From NCBI RefSeq assembly GCF_000284295.1, contig NC_017093.1, positions 2,480,001 to 2,544,000 of the forward strand: a DNA stretch of 64,000 bases, given 5' to 3'. Below the pieces are notes generated by a model. The model had not been told where the DNA came from, did not search any database, and saw nothing but the letters and a program-made list of their open reading frames with translations. Each line of letters opens with the position of its first letter. Within the stretch, counting starts at the first letter, position 1. Shown one piece after another: positions 1-8,212 of this stretch. The position numbers were made by a program, and so were the translations under genes. Origin of the DNA: Actinoplanes missouriensis 431 (GTDB lineage Bacteria; Actinomycetota; Actinomycetes; Mycobacteriales; Micromonosporaceae).

Positions 1-488
1 GCGCCCAGGATCTGCACCGCGAACCCGCCCAGCGACGGCCCACCCAGTTCCGTCGCGGCGTGCGTGCCCGAGGTCAGGCTGTTGCGGGCCTGTAGCTGCT
101 CGGCCGGGACGATCGCCGGCAGGAACGTCTGGTTCGCGACCGCGAACAGCACGTCCGCGAACCCCATCACCAGGGCCACCCCGACCAGCTGGGCCACGGT
201 GAGCGCGTCGAGCCACCAGGCGAGCGGGATCGAGGTCACCGCCACGGCGCGGACCAGGTCCGCGCCGACCTGGATGCCGCGCACCGGCAGGCGCTGCACG
301 ATCACCCCGGCGGGGAGGCTGATCACCAGGTACGCGAGATACCCCGCCGCCGAGATCAGCCCCATCTCGAACGCCGACGCGTGCAGGACGGTCAGCGCGG
401 TCAGCGGCAGCGCCACCCCGCCGACGGCCGTTCCGAGCCCGCTCGTCGTGCCCGCGGTCCACCAGCGCCAGAACGCAGTGAGTTCCAT
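1..488 (-). CDS. MFS transporter, N-terminal part (runs off left edge)
   Basis: The reverse strand encodes the first 162 residues of a major facilitator superfamily exporter. It begins MELTAFWRWWTAGTTSGLGT and continues through hydrophobic segments with the MFS loop pattern (IVQRLPVRGIQVGADLVRA between segments 2 and 3). The C-terminal half lies outside the window. The ATG at 488 sits inside a 25-bp palindrome shared with the divergent HxlR-type regulator, so that regulator probably controls it. The N-terminal layout (TAGTTSGLG, then LPLTAL) resembles MFS_3/enterobactin-exporter-like drug pumps. The substrate cannot be read from the sequence; an antibiotic or other toxic compound is the usual guess for an HxlR-linked pump. 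Confidence 0.85.
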   Translation of the reverse strand, partial: MELTAFWRWWTAGTTSGLGTAVGGVALPLTALTVLHASAFEMGLISAAGYLAYLVISLPAGVIVQRLPVRGIQVGADLVRAVAVTSIPLAWWLDALTVAQLVGVALVMGFADVLFAVANQTFLPAIVPAEQLQARNSLTSGTHAATELGGPSLGGFAVQILG

Positions 489-501
489 AATGGAACGCAC
501 T
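477..501. promoter_or_regulatory. 25-bp palindromic operator between divergent MFS and HxlR genes
   Basis: Two 12-nt arms flank one central base and match at 11 of 12 positions (AGTGAGTTCCAT / A / ATGGAACGCACT). The left arm contains the MFS start codon on the reverse strand. The right arm runs into a TATAGT -10 candidate for the regulator. Dimeric winged-helix regulators of the HxlR family bind palindromes in such divergent promoters, so autoregulation plus repression of the pump is the simplest reading. Confidence 0.6.
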
Positions 502-506
502 ATAGT
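501..506 (+). promoter_or_regulatory. candidate -10 box of the HxlR-peroxiredoxin gene
   Basis: TATAGT ends 7 nt before the GTG at 514. No ribosome binding site lies between them, which suggests a leaderless transcript starting at or near the GTG. The box overlaps the last base of the palindromic operator. Confidence 0.4.
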
Positions 507-513
507 CGTAGTC

Positions 514-1362
514 GTGAAACGGGTCGACCTCGCGAACGCGGACTGTGGTATCGCGCAGGCGGTGGGCGTACTGGGGGATTGGTGGACCTTCCTCCTGGTA
601 CGCGACATCGCCGGTGGCGTGACCCGCTTCGACGCCCTGCAGCGGGCCCTCGGGATGAGCCGTCGCGCGCTCACCGAGCGCCTTGGTGAGCTGGTCGAGG
701 CGGGCGTGCTGCACCGGCGCCGCTACACCGACCGCCCGCCGCGCCACGACTACCTGCTCACCCCGAAAGGCGAGGGGCTGCTGCCGGTGCTGATCGCGCT
801 GCAGGAGTGGGGTGACCGGCACGTGATGGGCGACGGCACGCTCACCGCGACCGCCGACGCCGGGTCCGCCGAGTCCCGCCGGGTGCACGCGCTGGTCGGC
901 CGCGCCCTGCCGGAGAACACGCGCGACTTCGCCGACGGCTGGACGGTGCTCTACTGCTTCCCGGGCGCGTTCGTGCCGGGCGCGCAGGGCTACCCGCCGT
1001 ACTGGACGGAGATCCCCGGCGCGGCCGGTTGCACGCTGGAGTCGACGACCTACGCGGCCCGCGCGGACGACTTCGCCGCGGCCGGGGTCCGGGTCCGCGG
1101 CGTGAGCACCCAGCGGCCGGACCAGCTCGCGGCGTTCGCCGAGCACGCCGGCCTGCCGTTCCCGCTGCTCTCGGACCAGGACCAGAGGTTCGCGGCCGGT
1201 CTGCTGCTGCCCACCTTCCGGGCGGCCGGGGTGGACCGGCTCAAGCGGCTCACGCTGCTCGTCGACCCGGCCGCGACGATCCGCGCGGTCCAGTTCCCGA
1301 TCACCGACCCGGCGGGTTCCGTGGACGAGATGCTGCGCCTTGTGCGAGACCGTGCTCAGTAG
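514..1362 (+). CDS. HxlR-type winged-helix regulator fused to a peroxiredoxin domain
   Basis: Residues 1 to about 105 form an HxlR winged helix (DWWTFLLVRDI, then ALGMSRRALTERL and a RPPRHDYLLTPKG wing). Residues from about 139 onward match AhpC/TSA peroxiredoxins of the type with an IPGA-x-GCT motif: WTEIPGAAGCTLES with the likely peroxidatic Cys173, then GVSTQ, FPLLSD and LKRLTLLVD. Another cysteine, Cys148, lies in the first beta strand. The GTG at 514 is chosen because it follows a good -10 box; an in-frame ATG at 490 lies inside the operator. The fusion suggests a regulator that senses peroxide or another oxidant, or a thiol peroxidase brought to its own promoter. It is followed after a short gap by an MMPL pump and probably regulates both flanking transporters. 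Confidence 0.85.
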   Translation: MKRVDLANADCGIAQAVGVLGDWWTFLLVRDIAGGVTRFDALQRALGMSRRALTERLGELVEAGVLHRRRYTDRPPRHDYLLTPKGEGLLPVLIALQEWGDRHVMGDGTLTATADAGSAESRRVHALVGRALPENTRDFADGWTVLYCFPGAFVPGAQGYPPYWTEIPGAAGCTLESTTYAARADDFAAAGVRVRGVSTQRPDQLAAFAEHAGLPFPLLSDQDQRFAAGLLLPTFRAAGVDRLKRLTLLVDPAATIRAVQFPITDPAGSVDEMLRLVRDRAQ

Positions 1363-1389
1363 TTCCGTTCGGGTGCCGATCGGTTGTTC

Positions 1390-3543
1390 GTGGCGACCCT
1401 GTTGTATCGGCTGGGCCGGTTCTCCTATCGCCGGCGCAGGCTGACGCTCGCGGCCTGGGTGCTGCTGCTCATCGCGTTCGCGGTCGGAGCGGCCACCCTG
1501 TCCGGGCCCACCACCAGCGCGTTCTCCATTCCGGGCACCGAGTCGTCGCGGGCCATGGAGGTGCTGGCGGCGAAGTTCGGCACGGGCGACGACAACGCCT
1601 CGGCGAAGGTGGTGTTCACCTCCTCCACGGCGTTGACGGCCGACCGGCTCGCACCGGCGGTGGCCGCGCTGAAGGAGCTGGCGACCGTCGCCGACCCCGT
1701 CTACAGCCAGGACAAGCAGAGCGCGTACGTCACGGTCGGCTATGATGTTCCGGCCACCGACGTGAGCATCGCCGACCGGGAGAAGCTCCTGGCGGCGGGG
1801 GAGACGGCCCGGCAGAGCGGCATCGGCGTGGAGTTCTCCGGCGAGGTCACCAGGACCGTCACCGAGAGCCACGCGGCCGAGGCGATCGGCATCATCGTGG
1901 CCGCGTTCGTCCTGGTCATCACGTTCGGCTCGCTCGTCGCGGCGGGTCTGCCGCTGGTCACCGCGATGGTCGGGGTGGGCGTCGGGATGCTCGGCATCCA
2001 GATCGCCACCGGCTTCTTCGACCTCTCCAGCTCCACCTCGGCGCTCGCCACGATGCTCGGCCTCGCGGTCGGCATCGACTATGCGCTGTTCGTGGTCTCC
2101 CGGTACCGCCACGAGATAGCGGTGGGCCGCGGCGGCGTGGAGGCGGCCGGGCGGGCGGTCGGCACGGCCGGTTCCGCGGTGGTCTTCGCCGGCCTCACCG
2201 TGATCATCGCGCTGGTCGCGCTGAGCGTGACCGGCATACCGTTCCTCACCGCGATGGGCGTGGCCGCGGCCGGGACCGTCGCGGTCGCCGTGGTCATCAC
2301 GTTGAGCCTGGTCCCGGCGGTGCTCGGGTTCGCCGGCAACCGGATCCTGCCGCGCAAGCACCGGGCCGACCCGGCCGCCGTCGAGCACCACGCGAAGGTG
2401 CCGTTCGGCGAGCGCTGGGCGCGCAACGTGCTCCGGCACCGGTGGATCGCGCTGATCGGCTCGCTCGTGCTGATCGGGGCGGTGGCGCTGCCCGCGCTGG
2501 ACCTGCGGCTCGCGCTCCCCGACGACAGCACCGCGGCCGAGGACTCCACCCAGCGCAAGGCGTACGACCAGCTGGCCGAGGGGTTCGGCGCCGGGTTCAA
2601 CGGCCCGCTGATCGTGGTGATCGAGGCGGCCACCGGGGCCGCGCGGAGCGCCGCCATCCAGGCGCAGCAGCTGATCGGCGGCATCGAGGACGTGGTGACG
2701 GTCAGCGACCCGGTCGCCAACCAGGCCGGGGACACCGCGATGCTCACGGTCATCCCGGGCAGCTCCGCGACGAGCGAAGCGACGAAGGACCTGGTGCACG
2801 ACATCCGGGCTCACTCGCTGACCGGCGCGACGATGGCGGTGACCGGTGCCACCGCCGTCAACATCGACGTCTCCGAGAAACTGACGAACGCGCTGGTCCC
2901 GTACCTGGCAATTGTTGTGGGTCTTGCCTTTGTGCTGCTCATGCTGGTGTTCCGGAGCATCCTGGTGCCGCTCAAGGCGACGATCGGGTTCCTGCTGTCG
3001 ATCGCGGCGGCGTTCGGGGCGCTCGTCGCGGTCTTCCAGAAGGGCCACCTGGCCGGGCTGATCGGGCTGGAGTCGACCGGGCCGCTGGTCAGCATCATGC
3101 CGATCTTCCTGATCGGGATCCTGTTCGGCCTGGCGATGGACTACGAGGTCTTCCTCGTGACCCGGACCAGGGAGGACTTCGTGCACGGCGCGTCACCGGA
3201 CGACGCCGTGATCAGCGGCATGAAGCACGGCGCGCGGGTGGTCACCGCCGCAGCCCTGATCATGATGAGCGTCTTCGCCGGCTTCATCCTGGCCGCCGAC
3301 ACGATCATCAAGTCGCTCGGTTTCGCGCTGGCCTTCGGTGTGGCCGTTGACGCGTTCCTGGTCCGGATGACGATCGTGCCGGCCGTGTTGTCGCTGTTCG
3401 GGCGGTCGGCCTGGTGGCTGCCGCGCTGGCTGGACCGGGTGATGCCGAACGTCGACGTGGAGGGCGAGCAGCTCACCCGGCGGCTGCACGAGCAGGCGCG
3501 CGAGGCCGGGCGGGAGAGTGAGATTCCGGCCGCTGCGGCCTGA
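1390..3543 (+). CDS. MMPL family (RND-type) exporter
   Basis: A large inner-membrane protein of 717 residues with the two-fold MMPL layout: one N-terminal membrane helix, a periplasmic-type domain, a helix bundle with LGLAVGIDYALFVVSRYRHE, then a second half with LFGLAMDYEVFLVTRTRED. The Asp-Tyr pairs in these helices are the proton-relay signature of MMPL proteins. The GTG at 1390 gives the usual MATLLYRLGRFSYRRR start; a TTG at 1384 is the alternative. It lies 27 bp after the HxlR-peroxiredoxin gene and is probably co-transcribed with it. In actinobacteria such proteins export lipids or drugs; the substrate here is unknown. Confidence 0.9.
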   Translation: MATLLYRLGRFSYRRRRLTLAAWVLLLIAFAVGAATLSGPTTSAFSIPGTESSRAMEVLAAKFGTGDDNASAKVVFTSSTALTADRLAPAVAALKELATVADPVYSQDKQSAYVTVGYDVPATDVSIADREKLLAAGETARQSGIGVEFSGEVTRTVTESHAAEAIGIIVAAFVLVITFGSLVAAGLPLVTAMVGVGVGMLGIQIATGFFDLSSSTSALATMLGLAVGIDYALFVVSRYRHEIAVGRGGVEAAGRAVGTAGSAVVFAGLTVIIALVALSVTGIPFLTAMGVAAAGTVAVAVVITLSLVPAVLGFAGNRILPRKHRADPAAVEHHAKVPFGERWARNVLRHRWIALIGSLVLIGAVALPALDLRLALPDDSTAAEDSTQRKAYDQLAEGFGAGFNGPLIVVIEAATGAARSAAIQAQQLIGGIEDVVTVSDPVANQAGDTAMLTVIPGSSATSEATKDLVHDIRAHSLTGATMAVTGATAVNIDVSEKLTNALVPYLAIVVGLAFVLLMLVFRSILVPLKATIGFLLSIAAAFGALVAVFQKGHLAGLIGLESTGPLVSIMPIFLIGILFGLAMDYEVFLVTRTREDFVHGASPDDAVISGMKHGARVVTAAALIMMSVFAGFILAADTIIKSLGFALAFGVAVDAFLVRMTIVPAVLSLFGRSAWWLPRWLDRVMPNVDVEGEQLTRRLHEQAREAGRESEIPAAAA

Positions 3544-3567
3544 GCCCGATCGTGACACCGTGCCTTC

Positions 3568-4476
3568 GTGGTCAACGCGCTGTCCGGCTTCCTCCTTCTC
3601 GCCGTCATCGTCACGATCGGCTGGGCGCTGCGGCGATGGGGGAGTCTTCCGGAGAACGCGGAGGCGGTGCTCGGGCGGATCGCGTACACGGCCCTGGCGC
3701 CCTGCCTGCTCTTCGCCGGCACTCTCGACGCCGACCTGCATCTCCTGGTCAGCGGCCCGCTGCTGGTATCCACGCTGGCTGCGGTCGTGTGTTTCACGAT
3801 CTTCGCGCTGATCTTCCTCCGGCGTGACCGCGGCACGCGCATCCTGGGCGCGCTCGCCGGTGGCTACACGAACGCGAACTACATCGGCATCCCGGTGGCG
3901 ACCTACGTTCTCGGGGACGCGTCTCTCGTCGTACCCATCGTGTTCCTGCAGTTGTTGATCATCACTCCGCTGGCGCTGATGCTCCTGGAGAGCGCGACGT
4001 CCCGGCGTTCCCTTCTCGCACCCGCGGCGAATCCGCTGGTCGTCGCGGTCACCCTGGGTGCGTTCCTCAACCTCACCGGGGTACGGGTACCGAGCGCGCT
4101 GCTGGATCCGATCATCACGGTCGGGAACGCCGCGGTGCCGGTCGTCCTGATCGCGTTCGGCATGTCGCTGTCCGGCCGCCGGGTCCTCGCGCCCGGCCCG
4201 GACCGGCTGCCCACGGTCGTCGCCGTCACCCTGAAACTGCTCGTGATGCCGGCCGTCGCGGCCCTGCTCGCGCTGGCGCTCGGGCTGTCGGCGGACGCGG
4301 CCTACACGGTGACGATCCTGGCGACGCTGCCTACCGCGCAGAACATCTACCTCTACGCGCAGCGGTTCTCCGCCGGCCTGGTCCTGATCCGGGACGCGAT
4401 CTTCCTGTCCACGGTCGGGTGCCTGCCGGTGATGCTGCTGATCACGCTGATCTTCGATGTTCACGCTGCCAACTGA
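3568..4476 (+). CDS. AEC family (auxin efflux carrier-like) permease
   Basis: A 302-residue integral membrane protein with about ten hydrophobic segments in two halves. It begins MVNALSGFLLLAVIVTIGWA and contains GGYTNANYIGIPVA, the conserved N-x-x-x-x-G-x-P motif of the first AEC half, and LPTAQNIYLYAQRF, the second-half counterpart. AEC proteins export or import organic acids and related compounds. It starts with a GTG 24 bp after the MMPL gene and may belong to the same transcription unit. The substrate is not predictable. Confidence 0.85.
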   Translation: MVNALSGFLLLAVIVTIGWALRRWGSLPENAEAVLGRIAYTALAPCLLFAGTLDADLHLLVSGPLLVSTLAAVVCFTIFALIFLRRDRGTRILGALAGGYTNANYIGIPVATYVLGDASLVVPIVFLQLLIITPLALMLLESATSRRSLLAPAANPLVVAVTLGAFLNLTGVRVPSALLDPIITVGNAAVPVVLIAFGMSLSGRRVLAPGPDRLPTVVAVTLKLLVMPAVAALLALALGLSADAAYTVTILATLPTAQNIYLYAQRFSAGLVLIRDAIFLSTVGCLPVMLLITLIFDVHAAN

Positions 4477-4500
4477 AAGATAAGTTTCAAGTTCGAGGCG

Positions 4501-4516
4501 TGAGCGAGCGCTAACA
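4501..4516. promoter_or_regulatory. possible LacI-type half-operator upstream of GH43
   Basis: TGAGCGAGCGCTAACA has an AGCGCT core like LacI/GalR operators of actinobacterial glycoside hydrolase genes, but its outer arms match poorly. It lies about 65 bp upstream of the GH43 start. Proposed by analogy with the clearer sites at 7761 and 9734. Confidence 0.3.
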
Positions 4517-4580
4517 TTTTTCGATTCTTTCTGGGATGTTACGAGCAACCGTCCTCCGTTTCGTGGAAGGAACATCCCCC

Positions 4581-6083
4581 ATGTCCCTCGCGATACCCCG
4601 TCGCCTCCGGGCCGGACTCGTCGTAGTCCTCATGGTCGCCGCGGCCCTCACCGCGGTCGTCCTCAAACCGCAGCCGAGTCAGGCCGCCGTCACCTTCACC
4701 AACCCGGTCGCCTCCGCCCCGTACGGCGCCGACCCGTGGATGGGCTACGACAACGGCTACTACTACGTGGCCGCCACCACCTGGAACTCGCAGGTCGTCA
4801 TCAAGCGGGCCAAGTCGGTGGTCGCGCTCCCCGGCGCCACCGAGTCGGTCGTCTACACCGGAACGGCCGCGGCCAGCTGCTGCAACGTCTGGGCGCCGTC
4901 GATGCACAAGCTCAGCGGCCCCAACGGGACCCGCTGGTACCTCTACTACTCGGCCGGCGCCACGGCCTGCTGCGACGGCCAGCGGTCGTTCGTGCTGGAG
5001 AGCGCCGGCACCGACCCGATGGGGCCCTACACGTTCAAGGGGCAGCTCAACGTGCAGGCGAACAACGGCTGGGCGATCGACGGCAGCGTCGCGACGATCA
5101 ACGGGTCGAACTACTTCCTCTACTCGTCGTGGGTGGGCGATCTGCAGAGCCTCTTCATCGCGCCGATGAGCAACCCGTGGACGGTCTCCGCGTACGGGAC
5201 CCGGATCTCCTACCCGACGTACGACTGGGAGAAGGTCGGCGGCAACACCGAGGAGGGCCCGTACGTCCTGCACCGCAACGGCAAGACGTACCTCACCTTC
5301 TCGGCGAGCTCCTGCAACACCCCGGACTACAAGATCGGGATGCTGACGCTGACCGGCGGCAACCCGCTCGCCGCGTCGTCCTGGACGAAGAAGTCCACCC
5401 CGCTCTTCCAGCGCAGCGACGCGAACAGCGTCTACGGGCCCGGCCACCACTCGTTCTTCACCTCGCCGGACGGGTCCGAGACGTGGATGGCCTACCACGC
5501 GAACGAGACCACCGCGCAGGGGTGCGGCGCGACCCGCACCACCCGGATCAAGAAGGTCAACTGGAACTCCGACGGCACGCCGAACCTCGGCACCCCGGAC
5601 AAGCTCTCCACCGCGCTGACCGCGCCCGCCGGCGACCCGGGCGGCTCGGTGTCGTTCCCGGCCGGCGGCACCCGGTACCGGCTGGTCAACCAGGCCAGCG
5701 GCAAGGTGCTCGACGCGCAGAACTGCGGGGTGGCGAACGGGACCGCGATCCAGCAGTGGAGCTCGCTCGGCAACGCCTGTCAGCAGTGGACATTCACGAA
5801 GACGACGAGCAACTACTACCGGATCACCAACGTGAACAGCGGGACGGTGCTCGACTCGGTGAACTGCGGGGCGGCCAACGGGACGGCGCTGAACCTGTGG
5901 GCCTCGCTCGGGAACGCCTGCCAGGAGTGGAGCCTCACCCCGATCAACGGTGGTTACCTGATCGCCAACCGGGGGAACGGGCTGGTCCTCGACGTGACCA
6001 ACTGCGGTGCGGGTGACGGGGTGGCGGTGCGGCAGTGGGCGTCGCTCGGCAACGCCTGCCAGCAGTGGAACATCGTGGTCTGA
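4581..6083 (+). CDS. secreted GH43 arabinanase/arabinofuranosidase with ricin-type CBM13
   Basis: An extracellular enzyme of 500 residues that should cleave alpha-L-arabinan or arabinose side chains of pectin and xylan. The signal peptide covers residues 1-34 and ends SQAA. The five-bladed GH43 propeller follows, with candidate catalytic residues Asp51 (GADPWM, base), Asp167 (WAIDGSV, pKa modulator) and Glu225 (TEEGPY, acid). It resembles the exo-1,5-arabinofuranosidase branch of GH43. The last 130 residues are a ricin-type beta-trefoil with three Q-x-W-type repeats (QQWSSLGNACQQW and two copies). The ATG at 4581 is chosen over one at 4536 because of the GGAAGGAAC ribosome binding site and the signal peptide. 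The neighbours PL1 and GH127 support a pectin/arabinan role. Confidence 0.9.
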   Translation: MSLAIPRRLRAGLVVVLMVAAALTAVVLKPQPSQAAVTFTNPVASAPYGADPWMGYDNGYYYVAATTWNSQVVIKRAKSVVALPGATESVVYTGTAAASCCNVWAPSMHKLSGPNGTRWYLYYSAGATACCDGQRSFVLESAGTDPMGPYTFKGQLNVQANNGWAIDGSVATINGSNYFLYSSWVGDLQSLFIAPMSNPWTVSAYGTRISYPTYDWEKVGGNTEEGPYVLHRNGKTYLTFSASSCNTPDYKIGMLTLTGGNPLAASSWTKKSTPLFQRSDANSVYGPGHHSFFTSPDGSETWMAYHANETTAQGCGATRTTRIKKVNWNSDGTPNLGTPDKLSTALTAPAGDPGGSVSFPAGGTRYRLVNQASGKVLDAQNCGVANGTAIQQWSSLGNACQQWTFTKTTSNYYRITNVNSGTVLDSVNCGAANGTALNLWASLGNACQEWSLTPINGGYLIANRGNGLVLDVTNCGAGDGVAVRQWASLGNACQQWNIVV

Positions 6084-6107
6084 CGCGTTCTTTCGACTGC
6101 TCACGCC

Positions 6108-6138
6108 GAAGCCGCCCCGGTCGCGCCGGGGCGGCTTC
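6108..6138. terminator. bidirectional terminator between GH43 and pectate lyase genes
   Basis: A perfect 13-bp stem (GAAGCCGCCCCGG paired with CCGGGGCGGCTTC) with a 5-nt loop lies in the 68-bp gap between the convergent GH43 and PL1 genes. It is followed by pyrimidine-rich sequence on the + strand. Confidence 0.8.
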
Positions 6139-6151
6139 CTTCCGCTGTGTG

Positions 6152-7723
6152 TCAGGAGGCGTATGTCTCGAACTCGGTTACTCGGGGCGTACCCGATGCG
6201 CTGTTGATCTTGAAGGTGATCTTGGTGAGGGACGTGGCGGCGAAGCTGATCACGCCGGCGCCGCTGCCGCTCGCCAGGACCGCGCCGGTGGCGCCGTTGA
6301 GTACCTGGTAGCCGCCGATCGTGCCGCTGCCCGAGGCCAGGCGGATGTTGACCCTGGAAACCGTGGTGGCGGAGCCCCACTTGATCGAGATGTCGCCGGT
6401 GGTGCCGGCCGGTGACCAGTAGGTGCCGAGGTTGCCGTCGCGGACGTTGCCGTAGCTCGTGCCGCTCGCCTTGCTGGAACCGTCCGAGCCGGCGCCGATG
6501 CTGAGGTTCGTGCCGGTGGGCTGGCTCGGCGCGGGGCTGCTGGGCGCCGGGGAACTCGGGGCGGGACTGCTCGGGGCCGGGGAACTCGGGCCGGGACTGC
6601 TCGGCGGCGGGCTGGACGGCTGCGAGGTGGTGCTGCACGTACCCGTCGACGTCTTGATGCCCTTGTTCGCGCCCGCGGTCAAGGACACCACCGACGGTAC
6701 GCACGACGCGTTGTCCAGGCTGAACGAGTAGGGGACGCTCACGCTGGTGTTCGAGGTGACGTTCGGGCCGGCCGGGTTGTTGTCCTCACCCGGCGCCGAC
6801 CAGGTCACGTTATCGAAGATGTTGCCGCTGACCTGCCAGTACCCGGCCTGATCGGTGTAGAACGTGCCGAGCACGTCCTTCGAGTCCTCGAAGTAGTTGT
6901 TGTCCACCCGGGCTTTCGCGCCGGCGCGGGAGTTGATGCCCGACTCGTTCAGGCTCACGTAGTGGTTGTTGTAGATGTGCGCCACGCCGCCGCGCAGCAA
7001 CGGCGTACGGGAGTCGATGTTCTCGTACTTGTTGTGGTGGAACGTGATGTTGCCGCTCCCGGTGTCGGTCTCGCTCGAACCGATCAGCCCGCCGCGGCCG
7101 GAGTTGCGCAGCACGCTGTAGGAGAGGGTCACGTACTCCACGTCGTTCTTCATGTCGAACAGGCCGTCGAAGCCCTCCGACTCGCCGCCCGACGCCTCAA
7201 GCGTGACGTGGTCCACCCAGACGTTGCGGACCGTGCTCTCCATGCCGATCGCGTCGCCGCCGTTGGAGGTGGGCGAGCCGGACTTCTTCACGTTCCGGAC
7301 CGTCACGTTCTGGATGATGATGTTGCTGGAGTCCCGGATGTGGATCCCGAGCTGGTCGAAGACCGCCCCGCTGCCCACCCCGATGATCGTGACGTTGCTG
7401 ATCTGCTTGAGCTCGATCACCCCGGCGGCGGTGTTGCAGCTGTCGCCGGAGACCTTCGCGGTGTTCCCGTGGTTGATCGTGCCCTCGACCTCGATGGTGA
7501 TCGGGGTGCTGGCGCTGGCCCGGTTGCAGAGGGCGGTGTGGATGGCGGTGCCGGTGGTGGCGCGTACCGTCGTGCCGCCGTTGCCGCCGGTGGTTCCACC
7601 GTTCGCGGCCGCGAAGCCGGTGGCGCTGCCGACGGCCGCGGCGCTGGCCTGGTGCAGGGGGAGTGCCAGGGCTATCGCGGCTGCCAGGCCCGCGCCGGTG
7701 CTGATCGCTAGTGCTCGTTTCAT
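6152..7723 (-). CDS. secreted pectate lyase (PL1) with C-terminal binding module
   Basis: A 523-residue exported enzyme that should cleave polygalacturonate by beta-elimination. The signal peptide ends near QASA (residue 28). The parallel beta-helix of PL1 spans about residues 35-350 and shows RDSSNIIIQNVTVRN, WVDHVTLEA and ITFHHNKYENIDSRTPLLRGG, where the Arg of SRTP is the usual catalytic residue. A repetitive Ser-Pro-Ala linker follows (about 370-400), then a C-terminal domain of about 125 residues that looks like an F5/8-type or related carbohydrate-binding module (YGNVRDGNLGTYWSPAG). The start at 7723 has a GAGG sequence 7 nt upstream. A perfect 16-bp palindrome lies upstream. Confidence 0.9.
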   Translation of the reverse strand: MKRALAISTGAGLAAAIALALPLHQASAAAVGSATGFAAANGGTTGGNGGTTVRATTGTAIHTALCNRASASTPITIEVEGTINHGNTAKVSGDSCNTAAGVIELKQISNVTIIGVGSGAVFDQLGIHIRDSSNIIIQNVTVRNVKKSGSPTSNGGDAIGMESTVRNVWVDHVTLEASGGESEGFDGLFDMKNDVEYVTLSYSVLRNSGRGGLIGSSETDTGSGNITFHHNKYENIDSRTPLLRGGVAHIYNNHYVSLNESGINSRAGAKARVDNNYFEDSKDVLGTFYTDQAGYWQVSGNIFDNVTWSAPGEDNNPAGPNVTSNTSVSVPYSFSLDNASCVPSVVSLTAGANKGIKTSTGTCSTTSQPSSPPPSSPGPSSPAPSSPAPSSPAPSSPAPSQPTGTNLSIGAGSDGSSKASGTSYGNVRDGNLGTYWSPAGTTGDISIKWGSATTVSRVNIRLASGSGTIGGYQVLNGATGAVLASGSGAGVISFAATSLTKITFKINSASGTPRVTEFETYAS

Positions 7724-7760
7724 GCATGCCTCACTTGGCTTGGGGATGTTTTTGAGGTGC

Positions 7761-7776
7761 AGGAAAGCGCTTTCCT
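7761..7776. promoter_or_regulatory. LacI-type operator upstream of pectate lyase
   Basis: AGGAAAGCGCTTTCCT is a perfect 16-bp palindrome with the central CG of LacI/GalR operators. It lies about 40 bp upstream of the pectate lyase start, where a repressor would block transcription in the absence of an inducer sugar. No LacI gene is inside the window. Confidence 0.65.
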
Positions 7777-8031
7777 GGCGACGATAGAGGGGTGTCGATT
7801 AACCCGCAAGAAACATCCGCGCCAAATTAGTTGCAGGTTTGTTGCCGTCGATGCGAGCAGTCCCGATGCCGGGGATGCGCGGGGTGGCACGGCCTCAGGA
7901 GCGGGTCAGTGGCCATGATCGTGACGGTGTGTGTTGGTGCGGTAGTAGCGCCGGGGTTGCGGCTCCGGGCTCGCAGATCTTGGAAACGCCGAGGCCGGCC
8001 GGCGCTCAGTGCGGACAAAACGGGCGCGCGG

Positions 8032-8077
8032 CAGCACTGGTAACCAGCTGGGCGAGGCGAGCTGGTTACCAGTGCTG
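8032..8077. repeat. 18-bp perfect inverted repeat (large hairpin)
   Basis: CAGCACTGGTAACCAGCT and its exact complement flank a 10-nt loop. It lies in the 489-bp stretch between the PL1 start and the GH127 end, where no coding frame is convincing. It may act as a terminator for GH127, although no T-run follows, or be part of a mobile repeat, because its surroundings recur near 59 kb. Confidence 0.75.
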
Positions 8078-8135
8078 TCAGCGGGGTGTTGGGCAGCACT
8101 GAGCGCCAGCCGGACCAGCCGGACCGGCCGGACCA
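8032..8135 (-). repeat. dispersed repeat, copy A
   Basis: Read on the minus strand this stretch runs CTGGTCCGGCTGGCGCTCAG, TGCTGCCC, CGCTGACAGCACTGG. Nearly the same order (CTGGTCCGGCCGGCGCTGAG, TGCTGCCC, GCTGCTGAGAGCACTGG) occurs at 59029-59125. Both copies sit at the 3' side of genes and beside short tandem repeats, and copy A contains the 18-bp hairpin. Function unknown. Confidence 0.55.
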
Positions 8136-8184
8136 GCGAACGACGAGCGGCGAGCGACGAGCGACGAGCGGCGAACGGCGAACG
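8136..8184. repeat. 7-bp tandem repeat
   Basis: About seven units of the type GCGA(A/G)CG or ACGAGCG follow one another just downstream of the GH127 stop codon. This is a low-complexity tract without a gene. Confidence 0.6.
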
Positions 8185-8212
8185 AGCAGCGGACATGCTC
8201 CCGCTGGGGCTG

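Noticed and set aside
3193-4575. Minus-strand frame opposite the AEC permease
   Set aside because: Composition dominated by Arg/Asp/Gln/Gly, and the + strand encodes a clear permease with conserved motifs.
4539-6704. Long minus-strand frame opposite GH43 and the end of pectate lyase
   Set aside because: Arg/Pro/Gly-rich shadow crossing a strong bidirectional terminator, with no recognisable domain.
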